35,901 bases of DNA from Bacteroidaceae bacterium (GCA_017554605.1 JAFZIA010000008.1:1-35901), one strand, 5' to 3'; positions 1-8,897 are shown, counted from the stretch's first letter. Made by a program: numbers and translations. Notes: generated from the letters alone by a model not told the origin.

Positions 1-57
1 TAATAAAACATTCCACTTTTGCATTGCGCCAAAATAGGCTGCACTCGCCGAAAAACT

Positions 58-96
58 GCAAGTAAACTTGCGTTTTGCTCGTTGGGACTATTTTTG
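58..96 (+). promoter_or_regulatory. Candidate promoter with hairpin, upstream of the FHA gene
   Basis: TATTTTTG at 89-96 fits the Bacteroidetes -7 consensus TAnnTTTG and would start a transcript near position 103. A short inverted repeat, GCAAGT-AA-ACTTGC, lies just upstream at 58-71. No TTTG box is found at the usual 19-21 nt spacing, so the call is tentative. If real, the FHA-PP2C transcript would have a 5' UTR of about 325 nt. Confidence 0.35.
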
Positions 97-101
97 ACCT
101 A

Positions 102-138
102 TAAAAAACTTAACGATATAAATTTAAACAGCTTCTTA
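102..138. repeat. 37-bp exact repeat, copy 1
   Basis: This 37-bp A/T-rich sequence recurs without mismatch at 35627-35663, in the same orientation. Here it would be the first transcribed bases downstream of the candidate promoter at 89-96. In the other copy it begins with the stop codon of the LRR protein gene. The flanks of the two copies are unrelated on both sides. Its function is unknown. Confidence 0.8.
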
Positions 139-428
139 ATAAATTCCCTGTTCAAATGAGGTTGCCATTACAGCCATCACCAAACAGCAACCTTTAATTT
201 GCGAAGATAAGAAATTATTCACAATATACGGTTATTATAAATAAAAAAAGTAAAGAAACAGCAAAAGCGGACATACATAAACAATTAAACCGGGGACAAC
301 TCTTGCAAATGTCATAAAAAATAACGAATATTGCATAATTGTTAATGGTTTCAAATTGTCCTTTCACAAAGGACGCCAGCATAACCACCTACAATTCAAT
401 ACATTAAAAACATTACAACAAGATAAAT
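139..428 (+). other. Non-coding leader region upstream of the FHA gene
   Basis: No convincing gene is seen here. There are two small inverted repeats: AGGTTGC at 159-165 with GCAACCT at 187-193, and GTCCTTT-CAC-AAAGGAC at 358-374. The second lies about 55 nt before the FHA start and could form a hairpin in the mRNA leader. The rest is A/T-rich. Confidence 0.5.
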
Positions 429-1250
429 ATGCAAGAGAACATAGAATTGACCTGCCCTAATTGTAAAAAAGCAATAGGAAGAATTGCCGAATCGGAATTC
501 AACAATTACATCAAAAGACTCACTTGTCCCGAATGTAAGGAAAATTATCCAAGTGAATACTTCTTACCCGGCTTCAAGGGCGAGGTGGCGAAACCCAAGC
601 CACCCACACAACAACCGGAAACACCCACAATCCCCCCGACTGGATTCCAAGAACCGGAGCAGAAACAAGAGCCCGCGAAACAACAGGTACACGCTGTAAC
701 ACCTGCGGCAGAACCGGCAAGAACTGCCGAGGAGCAAGAACCTGCCAAACAACAGGCACACGCAACGATACCTCCGAGAATAACCCAAAGACCCGAGCTC
801 AAACAGACGGCAACACCCGCCACAACACCGGCACACGACACGACAGCACCATCATCAAAATTCCCCCAGGTGGCACAAATCAACATTTGCACACCCAACG
901 GGAAAGAACTGACAACCAAGCTGGAAGTCAGACGCAACGTCATTGGACGCAACCAGAACTACCCCACCGCATCGGGCAACAATATAAGGACTATGGCCAC
1001 CATATTGATTGACACCGAGCACAAGACAATGAGCCGCGAGCACCTTATAATAGACGTCAATTTGCAAAGAGAAGGCGGCGCAATCAAATACAACTACACC
1101 GCATCGCTATACAAGCAAGATGTAAACGACACGCTCATAAACAACACCAAGATGAAATTCGGCCTCTCATATTTTATGAAGGACAAGGACCAGATCCTGT
1201 TCCCCGACGGCACAAAGCTGACTTTCATAAATCCTGCAGAAGCACAATAA
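429..1250 (+). CDS. FHA-domain protein with N-terminal zinc ribbon
   Basis: This 273-residue protein has three parts. Residues 9-36 carry two CxxC pairs (C9/C12 and C33/C36), as in a zinc ribbon. Residues about 50-147 are a low-complexity Pro/Ala/Gln/Glu linker containing a repeated QEPAKQQ unit. Residues about 148-268 look like a forkhead-associated domain: IGR at 172-174, SREH at 202-205 and an Asn near 238 match the conserved phosphothreonine-binding positions of the family. FHA domains bind phosphothreonine peptides. There is no signal peptide or membrane segment, so it should be cytoplasmic. A PP2C phosphatase starts 50 nt downstream, which suggests a shared Ser/Thr phosphosignalling role, but no kinase gene is in the window. 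The domain call is good; the biological target is unknown. Confidence 0.8.
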   Translation: MQENIELTCPNCKKAIGRIAESEFNNYIKRLTCPECKENYPSEYFLPGFKGEVAKPKPPTQQPETPTIPPTGFQEPEQKQEPAKQQVHAVTPAAEPARTAEEQEPAKQQAHATIPPRITQRPELKQTATPATTPAHDTTAPSSKFPQVAQINICTPNGKELTTKLEVRRNVIGRNQNYPTASGNNIRTMATILIDTEHKTMSREHLIIDVNLQREGGAIKYNYTASLYKQDVNDTLINNTKMKFGLSYFMKDKDQILFPDGTKLTFINPAEAQ

Positions 1251-1300
1251 CAAAGGGCACACAAGCAGAATAAAGACCACGTACACAACAACACCCGGCA

Positions 1301-2260
1301 ATGAAGTACACATTAGAAGTATACGACATTAGAGAGCTTGGACAAAGGGACAACCAAGAAGACGCGCTCTTCCCCGACTACGGACAATCCACAGCCGAGG
1401 ACCGGCTGTTCATTGTGTGCGACGGAATGGGCGGCCATTCATCGGGCGAGGTTGCAAGCAGCACCGTTTGCGACATAATGAGCAGAAGCATACTGGAGAG
1501 CTGCCCCGACCCCGAGGGTCCCTTTGGCTACGAGGACTTCATAAAGGCACAATCGGCAGCACTCGACGAGCTCGACAGGAAGGACGACGGCGCATACAAG
1601 AAGATGGGCACCACTATGACCCTCCTCAAGCTGCACTCCCAGGGCTGCACCGTTGCCCACATTGGCGACAGCAGAGTGTACCACATAAGACCGGGAAAGA
1701 GTCAGGCCGACACCCTCATCATACACCAGACAAGCGACCACTCGCTTGTCAACACCCTTGTAAAGATTGGCGAGCTCACCCCCGAAGAGGCCAAAAAGTC
1801 GAATATGCGCAACGTGATAACACAGGCTATGCAGCCAGGAGTGAAACGGCAGCACATAAAAGCCGACATTTACGAGACAGCCGACATACAGCCCGGAGAC
1901 TATTTTATGCTGTGCACCGACGGCATACTCGAAGAGATGGACGACAACGCCATTATGCAGGTCTTCTCGGACGAGATACCCACGGCACAAGAAAAAAGGG
2001 ACAGGATAAAGGAGCTCACCACAAACAACAAGGACAACCACACAGCCATCATAGTCCACATTACCGATGTAGCCGACCCGACAGGGATTCCATCGGCAAA
2101 AGAGACAACCGATGCAGAGTGCAACAACGGAGAGCTGGCAGCCACAGTACAGGAACAGCCCCGGCAGTGCCCCAATGCCAAGAAACACATTCTGCTTGCA
2201 GCATTGGCCACAATAGCCATCATTCTGTCCGCTATCCTTGCGGTAAAGGCATTCTTATAA
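1301..2260 (+). CDS. PP2C-family protein serine/threonine phosphatase, membrane anchored
   Basis: This 319-residue protein has the full set of bacterial PP2C (PPM, Stp1-like) motifs in order: RDNQEDA near residue 17, CDGMGGHSSGE near 40, MGTTMT near 102, HIGDSRVY near 121, NVITQAM near 166, LCTDGI near 202 and KDNHTAI near 245. The aspartates in DGMGG, CTDG and KDN are the expected Mn/Mg ligands. PP2C enzymes remove phosphate from Ser/Thr residues. A single hydrophobic helix at about 296-317 ends the chain, so it is probably a tail-anchored inner-membrane protein with a cytoplasmic catalytic domain. It follows the FHA gene by 50 nt, probably in one transcript. Confidence 0.88.
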   Translation: MKYTLEVYDIRELGQRDNQEDALFPDYGQSTAEDRLFIVCDGMGGHSSGEVASSTVCDIMSRSILESCPDPEGPFGYEDFIKAQSAALDELDRKDDGAYKKMGTTMTLLKLHSQGCTVAHIGDSRVYHIRPGKSQADTLIIHQTSDHSLVNTLVKIGELTPEEAKKSNMRNVITQAMQPGVKRQHIKADIYETADIQPGDYFMLCTDGILEEMDDNAIMQVFSDEIPTAQEKRDRIKELTTNNKDNHTAIIVHITDVADPTGIPSAKETTDAECNNGELAATVQEQPRQCPNAKKHILLAALATIAIILSAILAVKAFL

Positions 2261-2286
2261 GAAAAACTGCCCGAAAAGAGCATCAT

Positions 2287-2327
2287 AGATTAACCGCAAA
2301 GCCTCAGTGGGGCTTTGCGGTTAATCT
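2287..2327 (+). terminator. Strong hairpin after the PP2C gene
   Basis: A perfect 17-bp inverted repeat (2287-2303 and 2311-2327) with a 7-nt loop begins 26 nt after the PP2C stop codon. No T-run follows on either strand, so it is not a textbook intrinsic terminator. It may terminate imperfectly or protect the mRNA 3' end. Confidence 0.55.
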
Positions 2328-2469
2328 GCGAAAAGCAGATATTTCACCAAAACCAAAAGTAAAAAAAGGAGAAACAGCAGGAAAGCCCCCCGCCGCTGAT
2401 TTTTTGATAAACTAAGAATTTTTCTCATCATTTAACGGTCTTTTATCACTCCCTGTCAACTATAAGATG

Positions 2470-2488
2470 TAACTTTGTCGCAAAGTTA
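2470..2488 (+). promoter_or_regulatory. Candidate promoter of the VanZ-like gene
   Basis: TAACTTTG at 2470-2477 matches the Bacteroidetes -7 box, 45 nt before the start codon. The same box lies on the opposite strand at 2488-2481, giving an AACTTTG-TCG-CAAAGTT inverted repeat. No TTTG is found at the expected distance upstream. Confidence 0.45.
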
Positions 2489-2522
2489 GACAAAAACAAA
2501 CAGAACAACAAAATACAAAAAG

Positions 2523-2963
2523 ATGAACGAATTTTACAGAAGAGTACGCAACACCTTCAAACGCTACCCGCTGTCGTTAACAACAATAGGAGTAATCCTC
2601 TATTTGTCACTTGCCCACATCTCGAGCGAAAAACTCCCCAAAGTAACAAACCTGGACAAGATTGCACACTTTTGTATGTACGCAGGCTTCTGCTCGATCC
2701 TGTGGTTCGAGTACTATACAACCCACAAGGCAACAAACATAAGGAACCTCATTTGGGGAGCTATCATAGCACCTATTACATTCAGCGCAGCGATAGAGAT
2801 TGCGCAGTCGACATTAACCAAATACAGGGGTGCCGACTGGTACGACCTGCTGTTCAACACGCTGGGAGCGCTGTTCGCAGCCCTCCTTGGTGTTTTTGTG
2901 ATAAAGCCTATGGCAGCCAAATACAAACTGAAAAAAATGCAGAAGAAAGCCGGCAATGCTTGA
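2523..2963 (+). CDS. VanZ-like family membrane protein
   Basis: This 146-residue protein is mostly hydrophobic, with about four predicted transmembrane stretches (near 19-33, 48-64, 77-95 and 112-128). The segment around residues 43-57, DKIAHFCMYAGF, matches the conserved core of VanZ-like proteins, whose prototype is an accessory teicoplanin-resistance gene. Most chromosomal members have no known function, so a resistance role should not be inferred. It has its own candidate promoter and terminator, so it appears monocistronic. Confidence 0.7.
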   Translation: MNEFYRRVRNTFKRYPLSLTTIGVILYLSLAHISSEKLPKVTNLDKIAHFCMYAGFCSILWFEYYTTHKATNIRNLIWGAIIAPITFSAAIEIAQSTLTKYRGADWYDLLFNTLGALFAALLGVFVIKPMAAKYKLKKMQKKAGNA

Positions 2964-2994
2964 GCCGCCTTACAGAAGCAGACATATAAAAACG

Positions 2995-3036
2995 ACGAAT
3001 GGCGACCAAAGCAAAATAGGTCACCATTCGTTTTTT
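2995..3036. terminator. Intrinsic terminator between convergent genes
   Basis: The arms at 2995-3007 and 3019-3031 form a 13-bp stem with one mismatch, followed by a T-run at 3031-3036. It ends the VanZ-like gene. It lies just past the 3' end of the convergent CYTH gene, and the other side is fairly A-rich, so it may work in both directions. Confidence 0.8.
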
Positions 3037-3056
3037 ATCAGAACAAATAAAGCCTG

Positions 3057-3527
3057 TTACCAATCCTTGAAGGGAAAGCGCGTAAGGTGCGAATTGTAAT
3101 ATCGTACATCACCCGTCACCTCCTCGCCCAGAAAATCCGGACGCTCAAAAGCCTCATTCTCGCTGTCAAGCTCAACCTCGGCTACTACAAGGCCTTCGTT
3201 GTCGCCGTAGAACTCATCTACCTCGAACGTATGGTCACCGCAGCGCACCAGATAACGGCTCTTGTCAATCTTGGCACTGCCGCACAGCAGCAACAGCTCC
3301 TCGGCCTCGTGGGGAGCAATCTCGCGCTCCCACTCGTAGCGGCTCAACCCGCCGTCCAACGACGGACCTTTTATTGTAAGATAACCCTTGTCCCCACGCA
3401 GACGCACACGCACCGAATTACCGTTCTGCCTGCACAGATAGCCCTGTACAATGCGGTCGCAGGCGTATGCCTGCTCGCGGAAGCTGTCGCTCACGACAAG
3501 GAATTTCCTTTCAATCTCTATTGCCAT
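3057..3527 (-). CDS. CYTH-domain protein (putative triphosphate tunnel metalloenzyme)
   Basis: This 156-residue protein begins MAIEIERKFLV, carrying the ExExK signature at E4, E6 and K8 that defines CYTH proteins. Later alternating charged residues (RVRLRG, LTIKGP, YEWEREI, FEVDEFYG) fit the inward-facing strands of the tunnel fold. The family includes inorganic triphosphatases, thiamine triphosphatases and class IV adenylate cyclases. Short bacterial members like this are most often triphosphatases, but the substrate cannot be read from the sequence. It starts 9 nt after the prfB stop codon and is probably cotranscribed with it. Confidence 0.8.
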   Translation of the reverse strand: MAIEIERKFLVVSDSFREQAYACDRIVQGYLCRQNGNSVRVRLRGDKGYLTIKGPSLDGGLSRYEWEREIAPHEAEELLLLCGSAKIDKSRYLVRCGDHTFEVDEFYGDNEGLVVAEVELDSENEAFERPDFLGEEVTGDVRYYNSHLTRFPFKDW

Positions 3528-3536
3528 AATGCAGAA

Positions 3537-4649
3537 TTACTCCTCGCCGCCAAACTCCATAAGGTAGGCCTTTATAAAGCCGTCAATCTTGCCGTCCATC
3601 ACTCCACCAACGTCCGATGTCTGGAAGCCCGTGCGGTGATCCTTGACACGACGGTCGTCGAACACGTAGCTGCGAATCTGCGAGCCCCACTCGATTTTCT
3701 TTTTGCCGGCCTCAACCTTGGACTGCTCCTCCATACGGTGCTGCATCTCCTTGTTGTAGAGGATTGAGCGCAACTGGCGCATCGCATTCTCCTTGTTCTT
3801 GGGCTGGTCGCGAGTCTCGGTATTCTCGATGAGTATCTCCTCCTCAACGCCTGTATAAGGGTCTTTATACTGATAGCGCAGACGCACACCCGACTCCACC
3901 TTGTTCACATTCTGTCCACCGGCACCGCCGCTTCGGAAAGTATCCCACGACACGCGTGCGGGCTCAATAACAACCTCGATGCTGTCGTCGACAAGAGGGG
4001 TAACGAACACCGAGCTGAAAGAGGTCATTCGCTTGCCCTGTGCATTGTAGGGGCTCACACGCACCAGACGGTGCACGCCATTCTCGCCCTTGAGATAACC
4101 GTAGGCATACTGCCCCTTGAGCTCCAGTGTCACGGTCTTTATTCCCGCGTCCTCGGCCTCCTGAAGGTTGGCAACAGCCACATTATAGCCATTGGCCTCG
4201 GCCCAGCGCATATACATACGCATAAGCATACTTGCCCAGTCCTGAGCCTCGGTACCGCCCGCTCCCGAATTTATCTTGAGCACACAGTCCATCTCGTCGG
4301 CCTCCTGACGCAACATATTCTTGAGCTCAAGCTCCTCTATGGCCGCAATGGCGCGTGCGTAGGCATCGTCAACCTCGGCCTCCTCAATCATCTCCTCGCG
4401 GAAAAGCTCCATTGCAAACTCAACCTCCCCGGTGCGGTTGACAACCTCCTTGTAGCCGTCAATCCACGCCTGCAGAGCCTTTACCTTTTTCATTTGGGCC
4501 TCGGCAACCTTCACGTCGTCCCAGAAACCGGGCGCCTGGGTACGCAACTGCTCCTCCTCAACCTGTATTATCTTTTCGTCAATAGACAGATACTGCTTGA
4601 GCGCATCTGTTCTCTCTTTTATATCCTTAAGTTGGTCCAGAGTTATCAT
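3537..4649 (-). CDS. prfB: Peptide chain release factor 2 (RF2)
   Basis: RF2 recognises UAA and UGA stop codons in the ribosomal A site and triggers peptide release. The 370-residue product has the GGQ catalytic motif in FRSGGAGGQNVNKVESG, near residue 240. The SPY tripeptide occupies the codon-recognition position (SPF in E. coli). The conserved tail EWGSQIRSYVFDD is present. The N-terminus reads ERTDALKQYLSIDEK in one uninterrupted frame. This is where many bacteria have an in-frame UGA and a programmed +1 frameshift, so that autoregulation is absent here. It heads a two-gene unit with the CYTH gene. Confidence 0.96.
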   Translation of the reverse strand: MITLDQLKDIKERTDALKQYLSIDEKIIQVEEEQLRTQAPGFWDDVKVAEAQMKKVKALQAWIDGYKEVVNRTGEVEFAMELFREEMIEEAEVDDAYARAIAAIEELELKNMLRQEADEMDCVLKINSGAGGTEAQDWASMLMRMYMRWAEANGYNVAVANLQEAEDAGIKTVTLELKGQYAYGYLKGENGVHRLVRVSPYNAQGKRMTSFSSVFVTPLVDDSIEVVIEPARVSWDTFRSGGAGGQNVNKVESGVRLRYQYKDPYTGVEEEILIENTETRDQPKNKENAMRQLRSILYNKEMQHRMEEQSKVEAGKKKIEWGSQIRSYVFDDRRVKDHRTGFQTSDVGGVMDGKIDGFIKAYLMEFGGEE

Positions 4650-4679
4650 AACTTTTTGCTATTTCATTAATTCCGGCTG

Positions 4680-4687
4680 CAAAGTTA
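4680..4687 (-). promoter_or_regulatory. Candidate -7 promoter box of prfB
   Basis: TAACTTTG (minus strand, 4687 to 4680) lies 30 nt upstream of the prfB start and matches TAnnTTTG. No TTTG box is seen at 19-21 nt spacing. Confidence 0.5.
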
Positions 4688-4772
4688 CAAATTTTATTCG
4701 ATATTGCACGGGTAAAGAGCCTCCTTTCGGCACATTTGCGACAAATTATCGGAGTATATTAAAATACTTTTG

Positions 4773-4780
4773 TAACTTCG
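4773..4780 (+). promoter_or_regulatory. Candidate -7 promoter box of the M20 deacylase gene
   Basis: TAACTTCG lies 28 nt before the start codon. It has C instead of T at the seventh position of TAnnTTTG. The same TTCG variant stands before recR, engB and priA, which supports it as an accepted form of the box in this genome. Confidence 0.42.
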
Positions 4781-4808
4781 CGTAACAGAACCGAAAAAGA
4801 GTACAAAG

Positions 4809-5882
4809 ATGCAAATACCGCAACCGTACCTCCAACAGGCCATTGAGCTCCTGCAACTGCTCATCAGCACCCCATCGATAAGCCGCGAGGAGAGCGAGGC
4901 AGCCGACAAGCTACAGATGTTCATAGAGAAGGGCGCACCGCTGCGCACAGAAATGCACCGCCACCACAACAATATATGGTGCATCTCGCCCGAGTTCGAC
5001 CCCTCGCGCCCCACACTGCTGCTGGACGCACACATAGACACCGTGAAGCCCGTAGCCGACTGGAGCACGCCTCCCTTCACCCCGATAATAGAGGGCGACA
5101 GGATAACAGGCCTGGGCAGCAACGACGACGGAGGCTCGCTGGTAACTATGCTGCAACTGTTCTATCTGCTGTGCCAGAAGAAACAGAGCTACAATACAGT
5201 ATTCCTCGCCTCGGCCGAGGAGGAGGTATCGGGAAAGAACGGCATTGAGGCCGTGCTGCCTATGCTGCCCGAAATTTCGTGCGCGATAGTGGGCGAACCC
5301 ACCTCGATGCAGCCCGCAATAGCCGAGAAGGGACTGATGGTACTCGACTGCACCGCACACGGCATTGCAGGACACGCAGCACGCAACAACGGCAAGAACG
5401 CGATATACGAGGCAATGGCCGACATAGAGTGGCTGCGCACATACAGGTTCCCCGAGACGTCGCCGCTGCTGGGCAACGTGAACATTAGCGTCACACAGAT
5501 AAACGCCGGCACACAGCACAATGTCATTCCCGACAAATGCACATTCGTGGCAGACGTAAGGAGCAACGAGTGCTACAGCAATGCCCGCCTGCTCTCAATG
5601 ATAAGAGAGAATGTGCAGTGCGACGTTGAGCCACGCTCCCTGCGCCTCAACTCCTCGTCGATAAGCACCGGACACCCGCTGGTACAGCGCGCGATTGAAC
5701 TGGGACTAACCCCCTTCGGCTCGCCCACACTCTCCAACCAGGCGCTGCTCAGCATTCCCACGCTCAAGATGGGCCCCGGCGACTCCCGGCGCTCGCACAC
5801 AGCCAACGAATATATCCTCATCAGCGAGATAAAGAACGCCCTTGTGACATTCACGCAGATGCTCGACGGGCTAAGAATATAA
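4809..5882 (+). CDS. argE: M20-family deacylase, acetylornithine deacetylase (ArgE) type
   Basis: This 357-residue M20 metallopeptidase-fold protein hydrolyses an N-acyl group from an amino acid. Expected zinc ligands are visible: H75 and D77 in LLLDAHIDTV, D106 in GSNDDGGS, E137-E139 in ASAEEEVSG, E163 in VGEPT and a C-terminal His in RRSHTANEY. GHAARNNGKNAI near residue 188 fits the dimerisation (lid) domain. Length and motifs match ArgE/DapE-like enzymes. In some Bacteroidetes the arginine pathway uses N-succinylated or N-acetylcitrulline intermediates, so the acyl group is uncertain. No other arg gene is nearby. A SUMF1-domain lipoprotein gene follows after 21 nt. Confidence 0.78.
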   Translation: MQIPQPYLQQAIELLQLLISTPSISREESEAADKLQMFIEKGAPLRTEMHRHHNNIWCISPEFDPSRPTLLLDAHIDTVKPVADWSTPPFTPIIEGDRITGLGSNDDGGSLVTMLQLFYLLCQKKQSYNTVFLASAEEEVSGKNGIEAVLPMLPEISCAIVGEPTSMQPAIAEKGLMVLDCTAHGIAGHAARNNGKNAIYEAMADIEWLRTYRFPETSPLLGNVNISVTQINAGTQHNVIPDKCTFVADVRSNECYSNARLLSMIRENVQCDVEPRSLRLNSSSISTGHPLVQRAIELGLTPFGSPTLSNQALLSIPTLKMGPGDSRRSHTANEYILISEIKNALVTFTQMLDGLRI

Positions 5883-5903
5883 AATAAAAGCCACCAAAAA
5901 AAT

Positions 5904-6683
5904 ATGAAAAAAACAACTATAGCAACCCTCACACTGCTGCTGGCAACCCTTGCATCGTGCGTTACAGTATCACACAAGGAAAGAAAAGAGAACCCAAGGA
6001 ACTACACTGTCAACGGAGTGACATTCAAGATGATTGCCATTGAAGGCGGCACATTCACGATGGGCTCTGCCGAGGGCTGCCCCGGCGCCGAGAAGGACGA
6101 GTTTCCCGCACACAAGGTAACGGTGGGCAGCTATTTTCTTGCCGAGACAGAGGTTACACAGGAACTGTGGACAGCAGTGATGGGCAGCAACCCGTCGGGA
6201 TACACCGACGACCCCCAGTTGCCCGTAGAGTCGGTCACGTGGGTCGACTGCCAGAATTTCATCGGCAAGCTGAACGCCATCACAGGCGCCTCCTTCCGCC
6301 TGCCCACCGAGGCCGAGTGGGAATATGCTGCACGCGGCGGCAAACGCGCCAAGAACCACCTTTACAGCGGAAGCGACACACTCTCCACCGTAGGCTGGTA
6401 CAAGGAGAATGCAGGCGAACGTCCGCACAAAGTGAAACAGCTTGCCCCCAACGAGCTGGGGCTGTACGATATGAGCGGCAACATCTGGGAGTGGTGCAAC
6501 GACTGGTACACCGATTACAGTGCCGACGAGGCAAACAACCCGCAAGGACCGCAGGAGGGAAAGACACGCGTGGTGCGTGGCGGATGCTGGCTGATGGACG
6601 CCGCCATCTGCCGTCCTGCCGACCGCAGCTCGGGCGCTCCAAGGGGCTGCGGCTGCATCGTAGGACTGCGCCTCGCAATGTGA
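5904..6683 (+). CDS. SUMF1/FGE-sulfatase-domain lipoprotein
   Basis: This 259-residue protein has a lipoprotein signal peptide ending in the lipobox LASC, with lipidation expected at C19. Residues about 35-259 match the formylglycine-generating-enzyme-like (SUMF1) fold: IEGGTFTMGS, ETEVTQELWTAVMG, RLPTEAEWEYAARGG, GLYDMSGNIWEWCNDWY and VVRGGCW. The paired active-site cysteines of true formylglycine-generating enzymes are not clearly placed, so it may be a non-catalytic member. It belongs to the same superfamily as GldK (29194-30615 here) but is much shorter. It probably shares a transcript with the M20 deacylase gene; a functional link is not evident. Confidence 0.8.
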   Translation: MKKTTIATLTLLLATLASCVTVSHKERKENPRNYTVNGVTFKMIAIEGGTFTMGSAEGCPGAEKDEFPAHKVTVGSYFLAETEVTQELWTAVMGSNPSGYTDDPQLPVESVTWVDCQNFIGKLNAITGASFRLPTEAEWEYAARGGKRAKNHLYSGSDTLSTVGWYKENAGERPHKVKQLAPNELGLYDMSGNIWEWCNDWYTDYSADEANNPQGPQEGKTRVVRGGCWLMDAAICRPADRSSGAPRGCGCIVGLRLAM

Positions 6684-6693
6684 CACTGCCACA

Positions 6694-6760
6694 AACAAAA
6701 AAAGAGCAACAGGGTGACTTTTGCCGCAACCGGCAAGAAATTCACCCTGTTGTTTCTTTA
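6694..6760. terminator. Bidirectional terminator between convergent genes
   Basis: The outer stem is 11 bp (6707-6717 with 6742-6752), and an inner TTGCCG/CGGCAA stem extends it. An A-run before it (6694-6703) and a T-rich stretch after it make it plausible on both strands. It would serve the SUMF1 gene on + and fcl on -. Confidence 0.82.
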
Positions 6761-6771
6761 TTCCATCGGAA

Positions 6772-7716
6772 CTATCTTTCGGCCCTCATAGGATTATTGA
6801 GGAAATCCTCGTAAGAGAGACGAACACCCTCCTCGAGTTCGGTAGAATACCTCCACCCGAGCGCAGCACTCTTGGATACGTCGAGCAGCTTGCGCGGTGT
6901 TCCGTTGGGCTTGGTTGTATCCCACTTTATCTCGCCCGTGTACCCTACCACACGAGCCACAATCTCGGTAAGTTCCTTTATCGTAACCTCTTTACCCGTT
7001 CCAGCATTCACCGTCTCGTTACCACTGTAGTTGTTCATAAGGAACACGCACAGATTGGCAAGGTCATCGACATACAGGAATTCACGCATAGGAGTACCAT
7101 CGCCCCAGCATACAACTTCTGTTGCCCCACTTTCCTTGGCCTCGTGGAAGCGGCGTATGAGAGCCGGAAGAACGTGACTGTGCGTGGGGTGATAATTGTC
7201 ATTAGGACCATAGAGATTGGTGGGCATAAGGCTTATATAATCGGTACCATACTGACGGTTGAGATACTCGCAGTATTTGAGTCCCGATATTTTGGCAAGC
7301 GCATAAGCCTCGTTGGTGGGTTCAAGTGCCGATGTAAGCAAACAATCCTCCTTCATAGGCTGCGGTGCCATACGGGGATAAATGCACGATGAACCCAGAA
7401 ACTCGAGTTTCTTGCAACCGTTCTTCCAGGCAGCGTGAATGACATTCATCTCCATCATCATATTATCGTACATAAAATCGGCAAGCGCAGTATGGTTGGC
7501 AATGATACCTCCAACCTTTGCTGCTGCAAGAAAGACATACTCGGGCTTCTCCTGGGCAAAGAACGCCTCTACCTGCTCCTGACGGCAAAGGTCGAGTTCC
7601 TTATGTGTGCGCACAATAATATTGTTGTAACCTTGCCTCTCCAGTTCACGTACAATTGCCGAACCCACCATTCCGCGATGACCGGCAACATATATCTTAG
7701 AATCTTTTTCCATCAT
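6772..7716 (-). CDS. fcl: GDP-L-fucose synthase
   Basis: This enzyme (also called WcaG) epimerises and reduces GDP-4-keto-6-deoxy-D-mannose to GDP-L-fucose using NADPH. The 314-residue product has the short-chain dehydrogenase nucleotide-binding motif GHRGMVG at 12-18. It has the catalytic pair Y138/K142 (AYALAK) preceded by LGSSCIYP, and the family signature [11 protein letters not shown]. The translation opens with two Met codons; either could be the start. It follows gmd by 37 nt, and the pair makes the full route from GDP-mannose to GDP-fucose, the donor for fucosylated surface glycans. Confidence 0.95.
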   Translation of the reverse strand: MMEKDSKIYVAGHRGMVGSAIVRELERQGYNNIIVRTHKELDLCRQEQVEAFFAQEKPEYVFLAAAKVGGIIANHTALADFMYDNMMMEMNVIHAAWKNGCKKLEFLGSSCIYPRMAPQPMKEDCLLTSALEPTNEAYALAKISGLKYCEYLNRQYGTDYISLMPTNLYGPNDNYHPTHSHVLPALIRRFHEAKESGATEVVCWGDGTPMREFLYVDDLANLCVFLMNNYSGNETVNAGTGKEVTIKELTEIVARVVGYTGEIKWDTTKPNGTPRKLLDVSKSAALGWRYSTELEEGVRLSYEDFLNNPMRAER

Positions 7717-7753
7717 ATAAACAATATAACGGGTAACAATCGAATAAAAGACT

Positions 7754-8842
7754 TTACTTTACAATTCCTCTCTCAAGGAACTCGGCAAGATTGGTGCGTA
7801 CCTTTTCGCCGGCCTTTTCTACAGCCACCTTTGCCATATCGGCATCGACCATAATTCTTACAAGCTCCTCGAATGTGGTCTTTTGAGGATTCCAGCCAAG
7901 TTCGCGGCGCGCCTTTGAGGGGTCGCCCCAGAGATTTACCACATCGGTAGGACGGAAGAAGTCGGGCGACACCTCTATAAGCACCTCGCCTGTATTTGTA
8001 TCTATACCCTTTTCATTCTCTCCCTCGCCCACAAACTCGAGTTCAATACCCACGTGCTTGAAGGCATAGTAGCAGAAGTCGCGCACCGAGTGCTGCACAC
8101 CCGTTGCAATGACAAAATCCTCGGGCTTCTCATTCTGCAACATAAGCCACATACACTCCACATAATCCTTGGCATAACCCCAATCGCGCAACGATGAGAG
8201 GTTGCCCAAATATAGTTTTTTCTGCTTGCCCTGTGCAATGCGTGCAGCAGCAAGGGTTATCTTGCGGGTCACAAAAGTCTCGCCACGGCGCTCACTCTCG
8301 TGATTGAACAGAATACCCGAGCAGCAGAACATATTATATGCCTCGCGATACTCCTTCACAATCCAATGACCGTAGAGCTTGGCAACAGCGTATGGACTAT
8401 AGGGGTGAAAGGGGGTATTCTCGTTCTGCGGAACCTCCTCGACCTTTCCGTACAGCTCCGATGTTGATGCCTGATATATACGACAACTATCGGCAAGACC
8501 ACACATACGTACTGCTTCGAGCACACGCAACACACCCGTTGCATCGACATTCGCGGTAAACTCAGGCGCATCGAAGCTCACCTGCACGTGGCTCTGTGCC
8601 GCAAGATTATATATCTCATCGGGACGCACACTGCCAATCACATTCACAAGGCTCATAGAGTCGCCCAGGTCGGCATAATGGAGGTGGAAACGGGGGTGAC
8701 CCTCAAGATGAGCAATGCGCTCACGAAAATCCACCGACGAACGTCGTATCGTTCCGTGTACATCGTACCCTTTCTCTATCAAAAACTCCGAAAGAAAAGA
8801 ACCGTCCTGGCCGGTTACTCCTGTAATAAGTGCTGTCTTCAT
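7754..8842 (-). CDS. gmd: GDP-mannose 4,6-dehydratase
   Basis: Gmd converts GDP-D-mannose to GDP-4-keto-6-deoxy-D-mannose, the first step of GDP-fucose synthesis. The 362-residue protein starts with the Rossmann motif [11 protein letters not shown] (7-17). Catalytic residues are visible as T127/E129 in QASTSELYG and Y151/K155 in [22 protein letters not shown] is a family signature. The first gene of a two-gene minus-strand unit with fcl, it is preceded by a candidate promoter. Confidence 0.96.
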   Translation of the reverse strand: MKTALITGVTGQDGSFLSEFLIEKGYDVHGTIRRSSVDFRERIAHLEGHPRFHLHYADLGDSMSLVNVIGSVRPDEIYNLAAQSHVQVSFDAPEFTANVDATGVLRVLEAVRMCGLADSCRIYQASTSELYGKVEEVPQNENTPFHPYSPYAVAKLYGHWIVKEYREAYNMFCCSGILFNHESERRGETFVTRKITLAAARIAQGKQKKLYLGNLSSLRDWGYAKDYVECMWLMLQNEKPEDFVIATGVQHSVRDFCYYAFKHVGIELEFVGEGENEKGIDTNTGEVLIEVSPDFFRPTDVVNLWGDPSKARRELGWNPQKTTFEELVRIMVDADMAKVAVEKAGEKVRTNLAEFLERGIVK

Positions 8843-8889
8843 CTGTTACAATTGTTTTAATATTTGAACACTATTATATACATAATGTG

Positions 8890-8897
8890 CAAAAATA
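8890..8897 (-). promoter_or_regulatory. Candidate -7 promoter box of gmd-fcl
   Basis: TATTTTTG on the minus strand (8897 to 8890), 47 nt upstream of the gmd start, fits TAnnTTTG. No well-spaced TTTG partner is visible. Confidence 0.45.

Noticed and set aside
1439-2188. 249-residue minus-strand ORF opposite the PP2C gene
   Set aside because: Shadow of a gene with all PP2C motifs; hydrophobic composition is a by-product of codon use.
5904-6683. Active formylglycine-generating enzyme paired with a sulfatase
   Set aside because: The catalytic cysteine pair is not clear, the protein is a lipoprotein and no sulfatase gene is in the window.
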